A DNA stretch of 64,000 nucleotides from Sodalis sp. dw_96 (GTDB lineage: Bacteria > Pseudomonadota > Gammaproteobacteria > Enterobacterales > Enterobacteriaceae): NCBI RefSeq assembly GCF_018449575.1, contig NZ_JAAVUT010000020.1:38581-102580 (forward strand), given 5' to 3'. Positions within the stretch are counted from its first letter, which is position 1. Each line of letters begins with the position of its first letter. Of the stretch, positions 20,346-30,548 are shown piece by piece. Below the pieces are notes generated by a model. It did no database searches. It had not been told where the DNA came from and saw nothing but the letters and a program-made list of their open reading frames with translations. The position numbers and the translations under genes are program-made.

Positions 20346-21224
20346 ATGGCCATTCAAGACCAGCTACACCGTTATTTGTTTGAGAATTATGCCGTCCGGG
20401 GTGAACTGGTTTCATTGCATGATACCTTCCGGCAGGTCCTCGGGCAGCATGAATACCCGCCACGCGTGAAAAATTTGCTCGGGGAAATGCTGGTGGCCAC
20501 CAGCCTGCTCACCGCAACGTTAAAGTTCAAGGGAGAAATCACCGTGCAATTACAGGGAGACGGTCCGCTGCGCCTGGCGGTGATCAATGGCGACCATGAG
20601 CAGCATATGCGCGGCGTGGCGCGTATCGACGGCGCCATCGACGATAACAGCACCCTGCATCAGATGGTGGGCAACGGTTATCTGGTCATCACGCTGACGC
20701 CGGACGAAGGGGAACGTTATCAAGGCGTAGTGGGGCTGGAGGGGGAACACCTGGCCGATTGCCTGGAAAATTACTTTTTGCAATCCGAACAGCTGTTGAC
20801 CCGGCTGTTTATCCGCACCGGCATCCATAACGGCGACGTGGCCGCCGCCGGCATGCTGCTGCAAGTGCTGCCGGCGCAAAACGCCAGCGAGGAAGATTTT
20901 GAACATCTGACACAGCTGACCGCCACCGTAAAAGCAGAAGAACTGTTCAATTTGCCGGCGAACGAAGTATTATTTCGGCTCTATCATCAGGACGAAGTGA
21001 CGCTTTATCCGGCGCAGGAAGTGAGCTTCCGCTGTACCTGCTCACGCCAACGATGTGCTGACGCCTTGCTGACGCTGCCGGAACACGACCTACAAGAGAT
21101 GCTGGTTCAAGATGGCAAAATAGATATGCATTGCGATTTTTGCGGCAGCCTTTATCGCTTCGACGCGGACGATATCAAAACACTTAAGCAAGGCGCTGAC
21201 GGCTCTGACGTGCAATTGCACTGA
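20346..21224 (+). CDS. hslO: redox-regulated chaperone Hsp33
   Basis: Holdase chaperone activated by oxidation. The redox switch cysteines are all present: CTC in RCTCSRQRC and CDFC near the C-terminus, which together bind one zinc when reduced. 292 residues, exactly the E. coli length. Downstream of hslR as in E. coli. Confidence 0.97.
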   Translation: MAIQDQLHRYLFENYAVRGELVSLHDTFRQVLGQHEYPPRVKNLLGEMLVATSLLTATLKFKGEITVQLQGDGPLRLAVINGDHEQHMRGVARIDGAIDDNSTLHQMVGNGYLVITLTPDEGERYQGVVGLEGEHLADCLENYFLQSEQLLTRLFIRTGIHNGDVAAAGMLLQVLPAQNASEEDFEHLTQLTATVKAEELFNLPANEVLFRLYHQDEVTLYPAQEVSFRCTCSRQRCADALLTLPEHDLQEMLVQDGKIDMHCDFCGSLYRFDADDIKTLKQGADGSDVQLH

Positions 21225-21425
21225 CGGGGGATAATTCTGGCCTGCAGAAATCCATACAGATTAACCTGCTGATATTACCCCAAGCTGAAGCAGAATTTAT
21301 GCGTCAGCACACAAATCAGTGTAAAGACTGCTGACTTAGGTTATTCCTTGACCCACCTCTCAGTGATGGGCTAATTAAACCTTACAATCTCAGTAGGCAT
21401 TAATCGAAAGCTAAGGAGTCGTCAG

Positions 21426-23045
21426 ATGGCAAGTTATGGTATCAGTGCGCATGACCTTGTCGGATATGGCATCACCGACTGTAGTGAGTTGATTTATAAC
21501 CCGGGCTTTGCGCAATTATTCCAGGAAGAGACAGATCCTTCCCTGGAAGGGTTCGAGCGTGGCACCGTGACCCAGTCCGGAGCAGTAGCTGTGGATACCG
21601 GCATATTTACCGGACGTTCGCCGAAAGATAAATATTTGGTACGTGATGACGTTACCCGCGATACGGTCTGGTGGTCGGATCAGGGTAAAGGTAATAACGA
21701 CAATCACCCGTTACGTCAGGAAACCTGGAGCGAGCTTAAACAGCTCGTGGCTAAACAGCTTTCCGGCAAACGTCTGTTTGTTGTGGACACGTTTTGCGGC
21801 GCCAATGAAAATACCCGGTTGAAGGTACGGTTTATTACCGAAGTGGCCTGGCAGGCGCATTTCGTTAAGAACATGTTTATCCGTCCCACAAAAGAAGAAC
21901 TGGTGGATTTTAAACCGGATTTCGTCGTGATGAACGGCGCCAAATGCACCAATCCGGATTGGCAAAAACAGGGCATGCATTCGGAAAACTTTGTTGCGTT
22001 CAATTTAACCGAACGGATGCAGCTGATTGGCGGCACCTGGTACGGCGGCGAAATGAAAAAAGGTATGTTCTCCATCATGAACTACCTGCTGCCGCTGCAA
22101 GGCATCGCCTCCATGCATTGCTCCGCCAATGTCGGCGCCGATGATGATGTAGCGATATTCTTCGGTCTGTCCGGCACCGGCAAAACCACCCTTTCCACCG
22201 ATCCGCAACGGCGGCTCATCGGCGACGATGAGCATGGCTGGGATGACGACGGGGTCTTCAATTTTGAAGGCGGTTGTTATGCCAAGACCATCCATCTTTC
22301 CGACGAAGCCGAACCGGAAATCTATCAGGCCATTCGCCGCGACGCCCTGTTGGAAAACGTGGTGGTCCGTGCCGACGGCAGTGTGGATTACGATGACGGC
22401 AGCAAAACCGAAAACACCCGGGTTTCCTATCCTATCTACCATATTGAAAATATCGTTAAACCTGTTTCCAAAGCCGGCCATGCGTCCAAGGTGATCTTCC
22501 TCACCGCCGATGCTTTCGGGGTTTTGCCCCCGGTATCGCGGCTGACCGTTGAACAGGCGCAGTACCATTTCCTGTCAGGGTTCACCGCCAAATTGGCCGG
22601 TACGGAACGGGGAATCACTGCCCCAACGCCGACATTCTCAGCCTGCTTCGGCGCGGCGTTCTTATCCCTGCATCCTACAAAATATGCCGAAGTCCTGGCA
22701 AAACGCATGAGCGCCGTAGGTGCCAAGGCTTATTTAGTGAATACCGGCTGGAACGGCACCGGCAAACGTATTTCCATAAAAGCGACCCGAGCCATTATCA
22801 ACGCCATATTAAGCGGTGATATTGACGATGAAGAAACCATTACATTGCCGATATTCAATCTGGCCGTGCCGATGAAGCTTGCCGGAGTGGACAGCAATAT
22901 CCTCGATCCTCGCAAGACCTATGAGGATCCAGCTGAATGGCAGGGAAAAGCCGAGGATCTGGCTCGCCGCTTTACCACCAACTTTGATAAATACACCGAT
23001 ACCCCGGCAGGAGAGGCACTGGTAAAAGCCGGGCCGGCATTTTAA
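21426..23045 (+). CDS. pckA: phosphoenolpyruvate carboxykinase (ATP)
   Basis: Converts oxaloacetate and ATP to PEP, first committed step of gluconeogenesis. The kinase-1a P-loop [14 protein letters not shown] (about residues 248-261), the metal-site segment [23 protein letters not shown], and the adenine-binding region near NTGWNGTG are present. 539 residues (540 in E. coli). AAGGAG precedes the ATG. The 201-bp gap upstream should hold its promoter; a strong intrinsic terminator follows. Confidence 0.97.
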   Translation: MASYGISAHDLVGYGITDCSELIYNPGFAQLFQEETDPSLEGFERGTVTQSGAVAVDTGIFTGRSPKDKYLVRDDVTRDTVWWSDQGKGNNDNHPLRQETWSELKQLVAKQLSGKRLFVVDTFCGANENTRLKVRFITEVAWQAHFVKNMFIRPTKEELVDFKPDFVVMNGAKCTNPDWQKQGMHSENFVAFNLTERMQLIGGTWYGGEMKKGMFSIMNYLLPLQGIASMHCSANVGADDDVAIFFGLSGTGKTTLSTDPQRRLIGDDEHGWDDDGVFNFEGGCYAKTIHLSDEAEPEIYQAIRRDALLENVVVRADGSVDYDDGSKTENTRVSYPIYHIENIVKPVSKAGHASKVIFLTADAFGVLPPVSRLTVEQAQYHFLSGFTAKLAGTERGITAPTPTFSACFGAAFLSLHPTKYAEVLAKRMSAVGAKAYLVNTGWNGTGKRISIKATRAIINAILSGDIDDEETITLPIFNLAVPMKLAGVDSNILDPRKTYEDPAEWQGKAEDLARRFTTNFDKYTDTPAGEALVKAGPAF

Positions 23046-23184
23046 AACGTCCTTATGCCGGTAACCGTGGAATGATGCCTGCAAGTCGTTATTCCAGTTG
23101 ATATCGGCACAGGGCGGTGGCTTTCAGGGATGAGAGCCACCCGGCCGGTTAACGGCGCATCCAGATAATACCCTGTAGCAATCC

Positions 23185-23231
23185 GCCCTTTATCATCAGA
23201 GACGCTGTCCTCGATAATAAAGGGCTTTTTT
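23185..23231 (+). terminator. intrinsic terminator of pckA
   Basis: Nine-bp stem GCCCTTTAT / ATAAAGGGC around a 23-nt loop region, followed directly by TTTTTTA on the plus strand, about 140 bp past the pckA stop. Confidence 0.85.
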
Positions 23232-23281
23232 ATGGGATCCCGCTGATAACAGCATTGAGCATGACTGCGGTTATGCGACTC

Positions 23282-25365
<2,084 letters not shown>

Positions 25366-25780
25366 TGTCTCTCTCCCAAAGGCGATACGCCCGTAAGCGT
25401 ATTGTTCAGAAACCCGTAAGGCACGGACAGCGGTTTCAGGTGTATATTCTAAGCAAAATTGTTACAAAGCATATGGAAATACGTAGTTATCCACACTTTG
25501 AGCCTCAAAAACGCCTTTCAGGCATTAATCACCCGAAAACCTTTGGGCCTTATCCACATTTTTCTCTCTCTTTGGATATCAACTGGCCGGGACAGCATAG
25601 AACGCCGGAATGATAAATATTATCCACTATTATCCATCAATTCCCTACCCAGGCTCACACCTCGGTCAATAACGAATTCACCGACATTCGCTTTACCTGG
25701 CGACACCCGCTGCGGCTATAAAGTTATTGTGCGCCGATTCGCAAATTTAAGAACCTGTTTCCCGGTTAAATAATCCTGAA
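25366..25780. other. ompR upstream / greB downstream region
   Basis: 415 bp that must contain the ompR-envZ promoter. No gene seen. Its notable content is a set of four DnaA-box-like 9-mers (separate entry). AT content is clearly higher than in the flanking genes. Confidence 0.5.
25487..25638 (+). promoter_or_regulatory. cluster of four DnaA-box-like 9-mers
   Basis: Two perfect consensus boxes TTATCCACA at 25487-25495 and 25550-25558, and two near matches TTATCCACT at 25620-25628 and TTATCCATC at 25630-25638, all on the plus strand. DnaA binds TTATNCACA. The cluster lies 122-273 bp upstream of the ompR start. Whether DnaA acts here (ompR regulation, or titration as at datA) is inference. Confidence 0.55.
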
Positions 25781-26263
25781 TCATTCCGGGCGCGGCTGAT
25801 AAGAAATGGCGGTCACATACCAGGTCTTCGGCCCATTGGGGGTTTGCACCACCGCTTCGTCATCCACCGCTTTTTTGATTAATGCCCGCGCCATGGGGGA
25901 ATCGATGGAAATATAGGATTTATGTTTGAAAATTTCATCAGGCCCGACGATGCGAAAACCGATCCGCTCCCCCTGCTCATTTTCCACCTCCACCCAGGCG
26001 CCGAAGAAAACCTTGCCCTCTTGCTGCGGCGAGTAATCCACCACTCGCGCCTCTTTCAATACCTTACGCAGGTAACGTACCCGCCTGTCGATTTCCCGCA
26101 GAATCTTTTTATTGTAATGATAATCGGCATTTTCACTGCGATCCCCCAGGCTGGCGGCCCAGGAGACTTTTTCGGTGATTTCGGGCCGGTAGCGCTTCCA
26201 CAGGTGGTCCAATTCCGCCTGTAATTCCTGGTAGCCCTGACGGGTAATAAGGTTCGTTTTCAT
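25781..26263 (-). CDS. greB: transcription elongation factor GreB
   Basis: Rescues backtracked RNA polymerase by stimulating transcript cleavage. The N-terminal coiled coil (residues 1-75, with SLGDRSENADYHYNKK carrying the acidic tip) and C-terminal FKBP-like domain (GKVFFGAWVEVENE, SIDSPMARALI) are typical. Tandem ATGs at 26266 and 26263; the second sits better relative to AAAAGG and aligns with the E. coli start, giving 160 residues. Oriented leftward, with ompR and opposite to tex; in E. coli greB is divergent from ompR and co-oriented with tex. Confidence 0.93.
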   Translation of the reverse strand: MKTNLITRQGYQELQAELDHLWKRYRPEITEKVSWAASLGDRSENADYHYNKKILREIDRRVRYLRKVLKEARVVDYSPQQEGKVFFGAWVEVENEQGERIGFRIVGPDEIFKHKSYISIDSPMARALIKKAVDDEAVVQTPNGPKTWYVTAISYQPRPE

Positions 26264-26298
26264 CATGACCTTTTAACGTAAGGATTATTGCCGGACGA

Positions 26299-26333
26299 TA
26301 TACCCTAGATGCAACTTGACGTATGACGGGTAT
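26299..26333. repeat. short ERIC-end derivative between greB and tex
   Basis: 35-bp sequence ending in inverted TATACCC / GGGTAT, containing GCAACTTGACGTATGACGGG, which is the terminal block of ERIC elements. It looks like an ERIC with nearly all of its interior deleted, in the divergent greB-tex promoter region. Confidence 0.6.
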
Positions 26334-26480
26334 GAAATATATCACAGACCGCGGCCTTCGGTGAGGCGCCACTATCAAACCGACGTCGCCGGATACTCGC
26401 CCGGCTGGCATTTTGCTCACGCAATCCGTATAACTGTCCACTGCATAAGTTACCTATAACGTGATGACGACCGAAACAGT

Positions 26481-28805
26481 ATGATGAATGAACCCCTGAA
26501 TCGCCTTATCGCCGCTGAGTTAAAGGCGCGTCCGGAACAAGTAGACGCCGCGATCCGCCTGCTTGATGAAGGAAATACCGTCCCTTTCATCGCCCGTTAC
26601 CGTAAAGAGGTAACCGGCGGCCTGGACGATACTCAGTTACGCCAATTGGAAACCCGCCTCGGTTACCTGCGGGAACTGGAGGATCGACGTCAGACTATTC
26701 TGAAATCCATCGACGAACAGGGTAAATTGACCGAACCCCTGGCGGCGTCAATTAACGCGACGCTGAGCAAAACCGAGTTGGAAGATCTCTACCTGCCATA
26801 CAAACTCAAACGGCGCACCCGCGGGCAAATCGCCATCGAGGCGGGGTTGGAACCCTTGGCCGAACTGTTATGGCGGGATCCCACCCAACAGCCGGAAATC
26901 GTGGCGGCGGCCTATGTGAACGCCGAAAAAGGCGTGGCCGACGTCAAAGCCGCCCTGGACGGGGCGCGGTATATCCTGATGGAACGTTTTGCCGAGGATG
27001 CCGCCCTGCTGGCCAAAATCCGCCATTATCTGTGGAAAAATGCCCACCTGGAAGCGCGGGTTATGGACGGCAAGGAAGAAGAAGGGGCGAAATTCCGCGA
27101 CTATTTCTCTCATCAGGAACCTTTGTCTCAGGTCCCTTCACATCGCGCGCTGGCCATGTTCCGCGGTCGCAATGAAGGCATATTGCAGATTTCACTCAAT
27201 GCCGATCCCCACAGCGACGAGCCGCCCCGGGAAAGTCATTGCGAACAGATGATTATCGATCATTTGCAGCTGCGCCTGAATCAGGCGCCGGGAGATGCCT
27301 GGCGCAAAAGCGTGGTTAACTGGACCTGGCGCATTAAAATCCTGCTGCACCTGGAAACCGAACTGCTGGGCACTATCCGGGAGAAGGCAGAAGAAGAGGC
27401 CATCCAGGTGTTCGCCCGCAATATGCACGACCTGATGATGGCCGCGCCGGCCGGTTTGCGCCCCACCATGGGACTGGATCCGGGCTTACGCACCGGAGTA
27501 AAAGTGGCTGTGGTGGACGATACCGGCAAGCTGGTGGCCACCGATACCATCTATCCCCATACCGGGCAGACGGCGAAGGCCGCTGCCGCCGTGGCGGCAC
27601 TATGCGTTAAGCACCGGGTGGAGCTGGTGGCCATCGGCAACGGCACCGCCTCCCGTGAAACCGAGCGTTTCTTTGCCCAGGTTAAAGAGCAGTTTCCTGC
27701 CGTCACGGCGCAAAAAGTCATTGTCAGCGAGGCGGGAGCGTCGGTCTATTCCGCATCGGAACTGGCGGCGCTGGAATTCCCGGATCTGGATGTGTCGCTG
27801 CGCGGCGCGGTGTCCATTGCCCGTCGCCTGCAGGATCCCCTGGCGGAGCTGGTGAAAATCGACCCGAAATCCATCGGTGTGGGCCAATATCAGCATGATG
27901 TCAGCCAAAGCCTGCTGGCGAAAAAACTGGATACGGTAGTGGAAGACTGCGTGAATGCCGTCGGGGTCGATTTGAATACCGCCTCGGTGCCTTTGCTGAC
28001 CCGGGTTGCCGGGCTGACCCGGATGATGGCGCAAAATATCGTCAACTGGCGGGATGAAAACGGCCGGTTCCGCGATCGCAATCAATTGCTGAAGATCGGT
28101 CGCCTGGGGCCGAAAGCCTTCGAACAGTGCGCAGGTTTTTTACGCATCAATCACGGCGATAATCCGCTGGATGCCTCCACGGTGCACCCGGAAAGCTATC
28201 CGGTGGTGGAACGCATTCTTCAGGCGATACAGCTCCCCCTAAAGGACGTCATGGGTAACGGCAATGCCCTGCGCACCCTGGACCCGGTACGTTTTACCGA
28301 CCAACGGGTGGGGCTGCCCACGGTGACCGATATTCTTAAGGAGCTTGAAAAACCCGGGCGCGACCCGCGGCCTGAATTCAAGACCGCCACCTTCGCCGAA
28401 GGGGTGGAAACCATGAATGACCTAACCCTGGGCATGATACTTGAAGGCACCGTCACCAATGTTACCAATTTCGGCGCTTTTGTGGATATCGGCGTCCATC
28501 AGGACGGCCTGGTGCATATCTCCTCACTGGCGACGCATTACGTCGACGATCCCCATAAAGTGGTCAAAGCCGGTGATATCGTCAAGGTCAAGGTCATGGA
28601 TGTGGACCTCCAGCGCAAACGCATCGCCCTGACCATGCGTTTGGACGAGCAGCCGGGGGAAACAGCCAGCCGCCGCGACAGCGGCGATAAGCGGCGCGAT
28701 GCCCCGGCCCGACCGGCGGCGAAAAACCGCCAGGGCAGCGCCTCCGCCGCCGGCAACAGCGCCATGGGCGACGCGTTGGCCGCCGCGTTGGGTAAAAAGC
28801 GCTGA
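26481..28805 (+). CDS. tex: RNA-binding transcription accessory protein Tex (YhgF)
   Basis: Multi-domain Tex/Spt6-like protein: N-terminal helical Tex region, a YqgF/RNase H-like domain ([17 protein letters not shown], about residues 329-345), helix-hairpin-helix repeats (around residues 500-560) and an S1 RNA-binding domain (about residues 650-720, [19 protein letters not shown]). The C-terminal tail is basic and low-complexity. 774 residues (773 in E. coli). Divergent from greB. Confidence 0.96.
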   Translation: MMNEPLNRLIAAELKARPEQVDAAIRLLDEGNTVPFIARYRKEVTGGLDDTQLRQLETRLGYLRELEDRRQTILKSIDEQGKLTEPLAASINATLSKTELEDLYLPYKLKRRTRGQIAIEAGLEPLAELLWRDPTQQPEIVAAAYVNAEKGVADVKAALDGARYILMERFAEDAALLAKIRHYLWKNAHLEARVMDGKEEEGAKFRDYFSHQEPLSQVPSHRALAMFRGRNEGILQISLNADPHSDEPPRESHCEQMIIDHLQLRLNQAPGDAWRKSVVNWTWRIKILLHLETELLGTIREKAEEEAIQVFARNMHDLMMAAPAGLRPTMGLDPGLRTGVKVAVVDDTGKLVATDTIYPHTGQTAKAAAAVAALCVKHRVELVAIGNGTASRETERFFAQVKEQFPAVTAQKVIVSEAGASVYSASELAALEFPDLDVSLRGAVSIARRLQDPLAELVKIDPKSIGVGQYQHDVSQSLLAKKLDTVVEDCVNAVGVDLNTASVPLLTRVAGLTRMMAQNIVNWRDENGRFRDRNQLLKIGRLGPKAFEQCAGFLRINHGDNPLDASTVHPESYPVVERILQAIQLPLKDVMGNGNALRTLDPVRFTDQRVGLPTVTDILKELEKPGRDPRPEFKTATFAEGVETMNDLTLGMILEGTVTNVTNFGAFVDIGVHQDGLVHISSLATHYVDDPHKVVKAGDIVKVKVMDVDLQRKRIALTMRLDEQPGETASRRDSGDKRRDAPARPAAKNRQGSASAAGNSAMGDALAAALGKKR

Positions 28806-28904
28806 AATAGCATGCCCTGAATATGGGATACACCGGCCGGCGTACTGAATTAAAATCGATTTTATTTTTGAGAGCTTAAACTGGCTGATTGTAATCTCCA
28901 GAAA

Positions 28905-28942
28905 CTAAAAAAGGCAGAGGGTGGTTAACCTTCTGCCTTTAT
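28905..28942. terminator. bidirectional intrinsic terminator (tex and the minus-strand small gene)
   Basis: Nine-bp stem AAAGGCAGA / TCTGCCTTT with a nested GGTTAACC palindrome in the loop. On the minus strand it is followed by TTTTTTAG, on the plus strand by TTTATT, so it is strongest for leftward transcription and would end the transcript carrying the 31-codon ORF. Confidence 0.85.
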
Positions 28943-28958
28943 TCAGTTCCTTCAATCC

Positions 28959-29054
28959 CTACGGACGTCCGGTCAGTTGCTTGACGGCAACGATTATCTG
29001 CAAGATAACGTGAATAATATTCAGCGTCACCACAACAGTATTCAGACTAATCAC
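28959..29054 (-). CDS. 31-residue hydrophobic peptide, candidate type I toxin
   Basis: GTG start at 29054 preceded by TAGGAG with 8-nt spacing; in-frame stop codon only six codons upstream, so the start is well bounded. The peptide begins MISLNTVVVTLN, continues through an uninterrupted hydrophobic helix with one His and one Gln (about residues 2-24), and ends in a polar tail with Lys25 and Arg30. Size and layout match membrane-damaging type I toxins such as TisB (29 aa) and ZorO (29 aa), though I recognise no specific homologue. The stop is 17 bp before a strong minus-strand terminator. The opposite-strand sRNA gene at 29338 would pair with the 5' leader of this mRNA. No codon-use or conservation test could be run. 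Confidence 0.6.
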   Translation of the reverse strand: MISLNTVVVTLNIIHVILQIIVAVKQLTGRP

Positions 29055-29127
29055 TGAGGCTGCTCCTATTTATGGCAGAGCGCCACGCGTCGCTTATGCC
29101 TTTGGGTGTCCCTCGCGACGAGTATCC

Positions 29128-29148
29128 GTGCTAATAGAGACATGCGGC
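29128..29148. repeat. antisense target site in the leader of the 31-codon gene (copy A)
   Basis: 21 bp, GTGCTAATAG-AG-ACATGCGGC on the plus strand, repeated at 29338-29358 with TT in place of AG (19 of 21 identical). On the minus-strand mRNA this site lies about 74 nt upstream of the GTG start, a position comparable to the IstR-1 site in the tisB leader, where pairing blocks ribosome standby. Confidence 0.65.
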
Positions 29149-29264
29149 ACTCTGTGGGCGGAGGCAGATCAGACAGCACCACCTGTTTCTGATTGGGTAA
29201 ACTTGCAGGACAATAATTCAACCACGCCATAGAGGACCACATTCGTATAACTATTAGCCCGCCG

Positions 29265-29270
29265 ATTATA
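29265..29270 (-). promoter_or_regulatory. possible -10 element for the small hydrophobic gene
   Basis: Perfect TATAAT on the minus strand. A start about 7 nt downstream would give a ~350-nt mRNA with a ~200-nt leader, close to the size of tisB mRNA. No good -35 hexamer is seen at normal spacing and no LexA-type palindrome is evident, so the promoter may need an activator or lie elsewhere. Confidence 0.35.
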
Positions 29271-29303
29271 AATTTCTTATCTGAAACGGACCGTCACATT
29301 AGG

Positions 29304-29331
29304 TTGACGATATCGTCAGAAATGCTAAAAT
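29304..29331 (+). promoter_or_regulatory. sigma-70 promoter of the candidate antitoxin sRNA
   Basis: TTGACG (29304-29309), 16-bp spacer, extended -10 TGC-TAAAAT (29323-29331). A start 6-7 nt further on falls at 29337-29339, exactly at the first base of the complementary block. Confidence 0.7.
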
Positions 29332-29337
29332 CTCCAA

Positions 29338-29358
29338 GTGCTAATAGTTACATGCGGC
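29338..29358. repeat. copy B of the 21-bp repeat (5' end of the sRNA)
   Basis: GTGCTAATAG-TT-ACATGCGGC, direct repeat of 29128-29148, 210 bp apart. The flanking bases of the two copies do not resemble each other, which points to selection on the 21 bp for pairing and not to a recent larger duplication. Confidence 0.7.
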
Positions 29359-29404
29359 GTTGCTTCAAAGTGACCACCAATCCCGGCGAAGCAAAATAAA
29401 ATAA

Positions 29405-29430
29405 CCTGGCTTACCAAGCCGGGTTTTTTT
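29405..29430 (+). terminator. intrinsic terminator of the candidate sRNA
   Basis: Stem CCTGGCTT / AAGCCGGG (8 bp, one G-U pair) with a 3-nt loop, followed by seven T residues. Confidence 0.88.
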
Positions 29431-30011
29431 ATTCCCTTTCCCCCTTTCACAAAGGGGAATCTTCGCTGATTTCCTGGATGTCCGTTAGTGTTGGATCGTT
29501 TGTTCCGAACTTATACGTTCTCACGGTAATGAGCGTGCCTCCAATCACCCCTGAACCCAAGGTTACAAAACTGATATTTTCGTTATCGTCCTTTGGTAAG
29601 ATTTATACCCGATAATTTTATACGTCACGCTTCCCCTTACAGAGATCATTTCTTCGTTGTTAGAAACATCAATGAAGGATCATATCCAAGCATAGTTTTA
29701 CCTTTGCCGATTTTTTTTAATTTTCCACATCTTCATCGTTCAGGTAAAAATGACTTATTGAATCTTGGCTGCCTCTACCAATACCGGCACAGCCATAACC
29801 CTTTTGCACTGGTTGCATTATTGTCGAGACGGCTCGCATCTCATCCAAACAGGAATGAATTAAAATATGCCGGTAGTTATAATTAATAAGTTCATCAATC
29901 ATTAGAAAGCTAAAATTACCACTTCATTATTTAATTAATCCCCACGATATATGACTTATTAACCTCAAATGAACATCCTGTATCCTATCCATTCAAGAAT
30001 ATTTTTTATTT
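29431..30011. other. AT-rich gap upstream of feoA, no convincing gene
   Basis: A second hairpin (CCCCTTT / AAAGGGG) lies at about 29442-29458. The rest is AT-rich with short open frames on both strands (for example 29593-29886 plus and 29717-29902 minus) that show no family resemblance and no good ribosome sites. It may be decayed coding DNA. Confidence 0.4.
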
Positions 30012-30030
30012 GCAAATGAATCTCATTGGT
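30012..30030. promoter_or_regulatory. possible Fur box upstream of feoABC
   Basis: GCAAATGAATCTCATTGGT matches the 19-bp Fur consensus at about 11 positions, including the AATGA and TCATT half-sites. It lies about 165 bp before feoA. Fur control of feo is known in enterobacteria; this particular site is a prediction. Confidence 0.45.
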
Positions 30031-30195
30031 GTTAAAAACACTGCCATTCTATGGCCTTCTTTTCTATAATCCATGGCATGAATGAATAGGCTGATATTAT
30101 AGTCTTAGAAATAAATTACATAATTAATATTAAGTATATTATCCAATTCATAACAGCTTGCTGTTGGACATCCTTTTCATGAGAAAGAAGGTTAC

Positions 30196-30420
30196 ATGCA
30201 CCTTATCCCACGTCAAAACTATACCATCACCGGCTACACCAGCAACATCAGCCTGGCCTTCCGGCAAAAACTTTTTTCCCTTGGCATGCTGCCCGGCAGC
30301 TCCTTTCGCGTAATCCGCATTGCCCCGTTAGGCGATCCTATTCAAATTGAAATACGCCGCACACAAATAGCGTTACGTAAAAAAGATTTTACCCAGATTA
30401 TATTTGATGATGAATGCTGA
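30196..30420 (+). CDS. feoA: ferrous iron transport protein A
   Basis: Small cytosolic SH3-like protein needed for FeoB activity. 74 residues (75 in E. coli) with the family pattern FRQKLFSLGMLPGSSFRVIRIAPLGDP and IEIRRTQIALRKKD. AAGG stands 5 nt before the ATG. First gene of feoABC. Confidence 0.95.
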   Translation: MHLIPRQNYTITGYTSNISLAFRQKLFSLGMLPGSSFRVIRIAPLGDPIQIEIRRTQIALRKKDFTQIIFDDEC

Positions 30421-30428
30421 TTCCTTGT

Positions 30429-30483
30429 TTTATGAATATATTTCTTTATGAAGGCATTTTTTATGAAGACAATCTTTTATGAA
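30429..30483 (+). repeat. four TTTATGAA direct repeats, 15-16 bp apart, between feoA and feoB
   Basis: TTTATGAA occurs at 30429, 30445, 30460 and 30476. Each carries an ATG; the first would open a 16-codon frame (MNIFLYEGIFYEDNLL). No hairpin terminator is seen in the 128-bp gap, so feoA and feoB are probably still co-transcribed. Function unknown; could be slippage. Confidence 0.5.
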
Positions 30484-30548
30484 TAAAATGTATCACTCCA
30501 CCCCGCATTTTTATCTTAGCCCAGTCTTATTACGGAAGCCCGCTGGAT

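Larger units (their letters stand above)
29338..29430 (+). ncRNA. candidate antitoxin sRNA (IstR-1/OrzO-like architecture)
   Basis: About 93 nt from a predicted start at 29338 to the end of the U-run of an intrinsic terminator. Its 5' end (29338-29358) is complementary to the 31-codon gene's leader at 29128-29148, in two helices of 10 and 9 bp with a 2-nt internal mismatch. No ORF is seen in it. The gene is divergent from its target with about 70 bp between the two promoters, as in istR/tisB. Existence of the RNA is predicted from promoter plus terminator only. Confidence 0.6.

Noticed and set aside
29149..29303. LexA box controlling the 31-codon gene, as at tisB
   Set aside because: Looked for CTG-N10-CAG with AT-rich centre in the divergent promoter region; none convincing, so SOS control is not claimed.
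29593..29886. 97-codon plus-strand frame upstream of feoA
   Set aside because: No ribosome site, no family resemblance, AT-rich DNA; more likely chance or decayed sequence.
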